Positions 5,202-5,792 of a stretch of DNA of 5,792 nt are shown in pieces. Below the pieces are notes generated by a model. The model ran no database searches and was not told the origin of the DNA. It saw nothing but the letters and a program-made list of their open reading frames with translations. A program made the position numbers and the translations under genes. This stretch comes from Candidatus Micrarchaeum sp. (GTDB taxonomy: Archaea; Micrarchaeota; Micrarchaeia; CAILAH01), in assembly GCA_020723045.1 (NCBI GenBank), contig DYJQ01000044.1, forward strand, positions 1 through 5,792, read 5' to 3'. How positions within the stretch are numbered: position 1 is the stretch's first letter; every line of letters starts with the position of its first letter.

Positions 5202-5792
5202 ATGAGAGGAGGGCTGCGTATTACCGGGTTGCTTGTTGTTTTGATAACTATATTAATGCTCATGCCCATGCCATGGAGTGTAGACATAAATTCATGCGGT
5301 GTGTACGACACGCCAAACACAGTCTATAAACTCACCCAGAACATTGCCGGCACGATACCCGGCCAGTCGGTATGTATCCTGCTCAACAATTCAAACATCA
5401 CGCTGGATTGTCAGGGCTACTCAATAGACGGTACTGGGACTGTGGATGCGATAGGCGTGTTTGCGGGCGACCCATCAGAATTGATGGGCGGCCCGGCCAG
5501 TGTAGTAGAAGAAAATATAACGGTAAGAAATTGCATAGTACACGATTATATAACAACAAGCAGCGGTTCCCCAACCCAAGCCATAATGGTCTATAAGACA
5601 GTGAGGGGGAGGGTGGATAACAACACCCTGCAACATAACAACGTATCAATATACTTGGAGTACTCAAACTACACAAACATCACCAATAATACTGCTAATG
5701 AGTCCGAAGTCGGCCTAATGTTACGCTCTTCATTGTACAACAACCTGTCAAATAACACCGCATACAACAACTCAGTAGTAGGTTTCTATCTT
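5202..5792 (+). CDS. Secreted parallel beta-helix (NosD-like) surface protein, 3' end cut by window
   Basis: The reading frame is open from ATG 5202 to the edge, giving the first 197 residues. Residues 1-26 form a signal peptide: a basic start (MRGGLR), a hydrophobic core (ITGLLVVLITILMLM) and PMPWS before likely cleavage. The mature part begins with DINSCGVYDTPNTVYKL (28-44), then CILLNNSNITLDCQGYSIDG (58-77) and NITVRNC (105-111). This opening is shared by many archaeal surface proteins with right-handed parallel beta-helix (NosD/PbH1-type) repeats. From residue 137 the chain is Asn-rich with a 22-residue period. Twelve NxS/T sequons lie between residues 62 and 191, so N-glycosylation outside the cell is likely. 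Cysteines 32, 58, 70 and 111 could form disulfides. Ligand and anchoring are unknown because the C-terminus is missing; adhesion, surface-layer or polysaccharide-related roles are all possible. It is divergent from serS with no evident functional link. Confidence 0.88.
   Translation, partial: MRGGLRITGLLVVLITILMLMPMPWSVDINSCGVYDTPNTVYKLTQNIAGTIPGQSVCILLNNSNITLDCQGYSIDGTGTVDAIGVFAGDPSELMGGPASVVEENITVRNCIVHDYITTSSGSPTQAIMVYKTVRGRVDNNTLQHNNVSIYLEYSNYTNITNNTANESEVGLMLRSSLYNNLSNNTAYNNSVVGFYL
5610..5792 (+). repeat. 22-residue beta-helix repeats in the surface protein
   Basis: Residues 137-158, 159-180 and 181 onward align without gaps at a 22-residue period. They start RVDNNT, NITNNT and NLSNNT, and each continues to a hydrophobic strand (VSIYL, VGLML, VGFYL). 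This is about one turn of a right-handed parallel beta-helix per repeat, with Asn at the turns. The array continues past the window edge. Confidence 0.75.

Noticed and set aside
1..5792. CRISPR arrays, tRNA or rRNA genes, insertion sequences, attachment sites
   Set aside because: No spaced direct repeats, cloverleaf-like stretches, rRNA motifs, transposase or terminal inverted repeats were found; almost all bases are in ordinary genes.

Overview
The window looks archaeal. It carries archaeal or archaeal/eukaryotic genes (deoxyhypusine synthase, a TATA-binding-protein domain, ribosomal protein L21e, RNA polymerase subunit Rpo4/F, DUF655). It also has TATA-like boxes about 25 nt upstream of apparently leaderless starts, and Shine-Dalgarno sites of the archaeal GGTGAT type. 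Arg is often AGG and Ile often ATA. The beta-helix surface protein at the right edge and the very reduced TBP suggest a DPANN-type or other uncultivated archaeon, but the lineage cannot be fixed from this window.

Layout: dys (deoxyhypusine synthase, +) at 54-974 runs convergently into a small minus-strand gene (1022-1309) that encodes only ONE TBP repeat instead of the usual two. That gene is divergent from a compact plus-strand operon, rpl21e - rpoF - DUF655 - ksgA (1417-3406), with gaps of 5-12 nt. This is the familiar archaeal translation/transcription cluster. The operon converges on a minus-strand pair: an unrecognised four-TM membrane protein (3428-3814) downstream of serS (seryl-tRNA synthetase, 3850-5115). 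Divergent from serS, a secreted parallel beta-helix protein starts at 5202 and runs off the right edge.

How the genes relate: most are information-processing functions. They cover eIF5A hypusination, ribosome structure and 16S rRNA dimethylation, the RNA polymerase stalk, serine charging and promoter recognition. The two exceptions are the membrane protein and the surface protein. The region is dense; no stretch longer than about 110 bases lacks a gene.

The observation most worth following is the single-repeat TBP. It is intact-looking, keeps the DNA-intercalating Phe residues and the EPE stirrup motif, has a good ribosome binding site, and has no room for a second repeat on either side. It faces the L21e operon across a nearly palindromic TATA-like element. 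If it is the cell's working TBP it would have to act as a homodimer or pair with another half.
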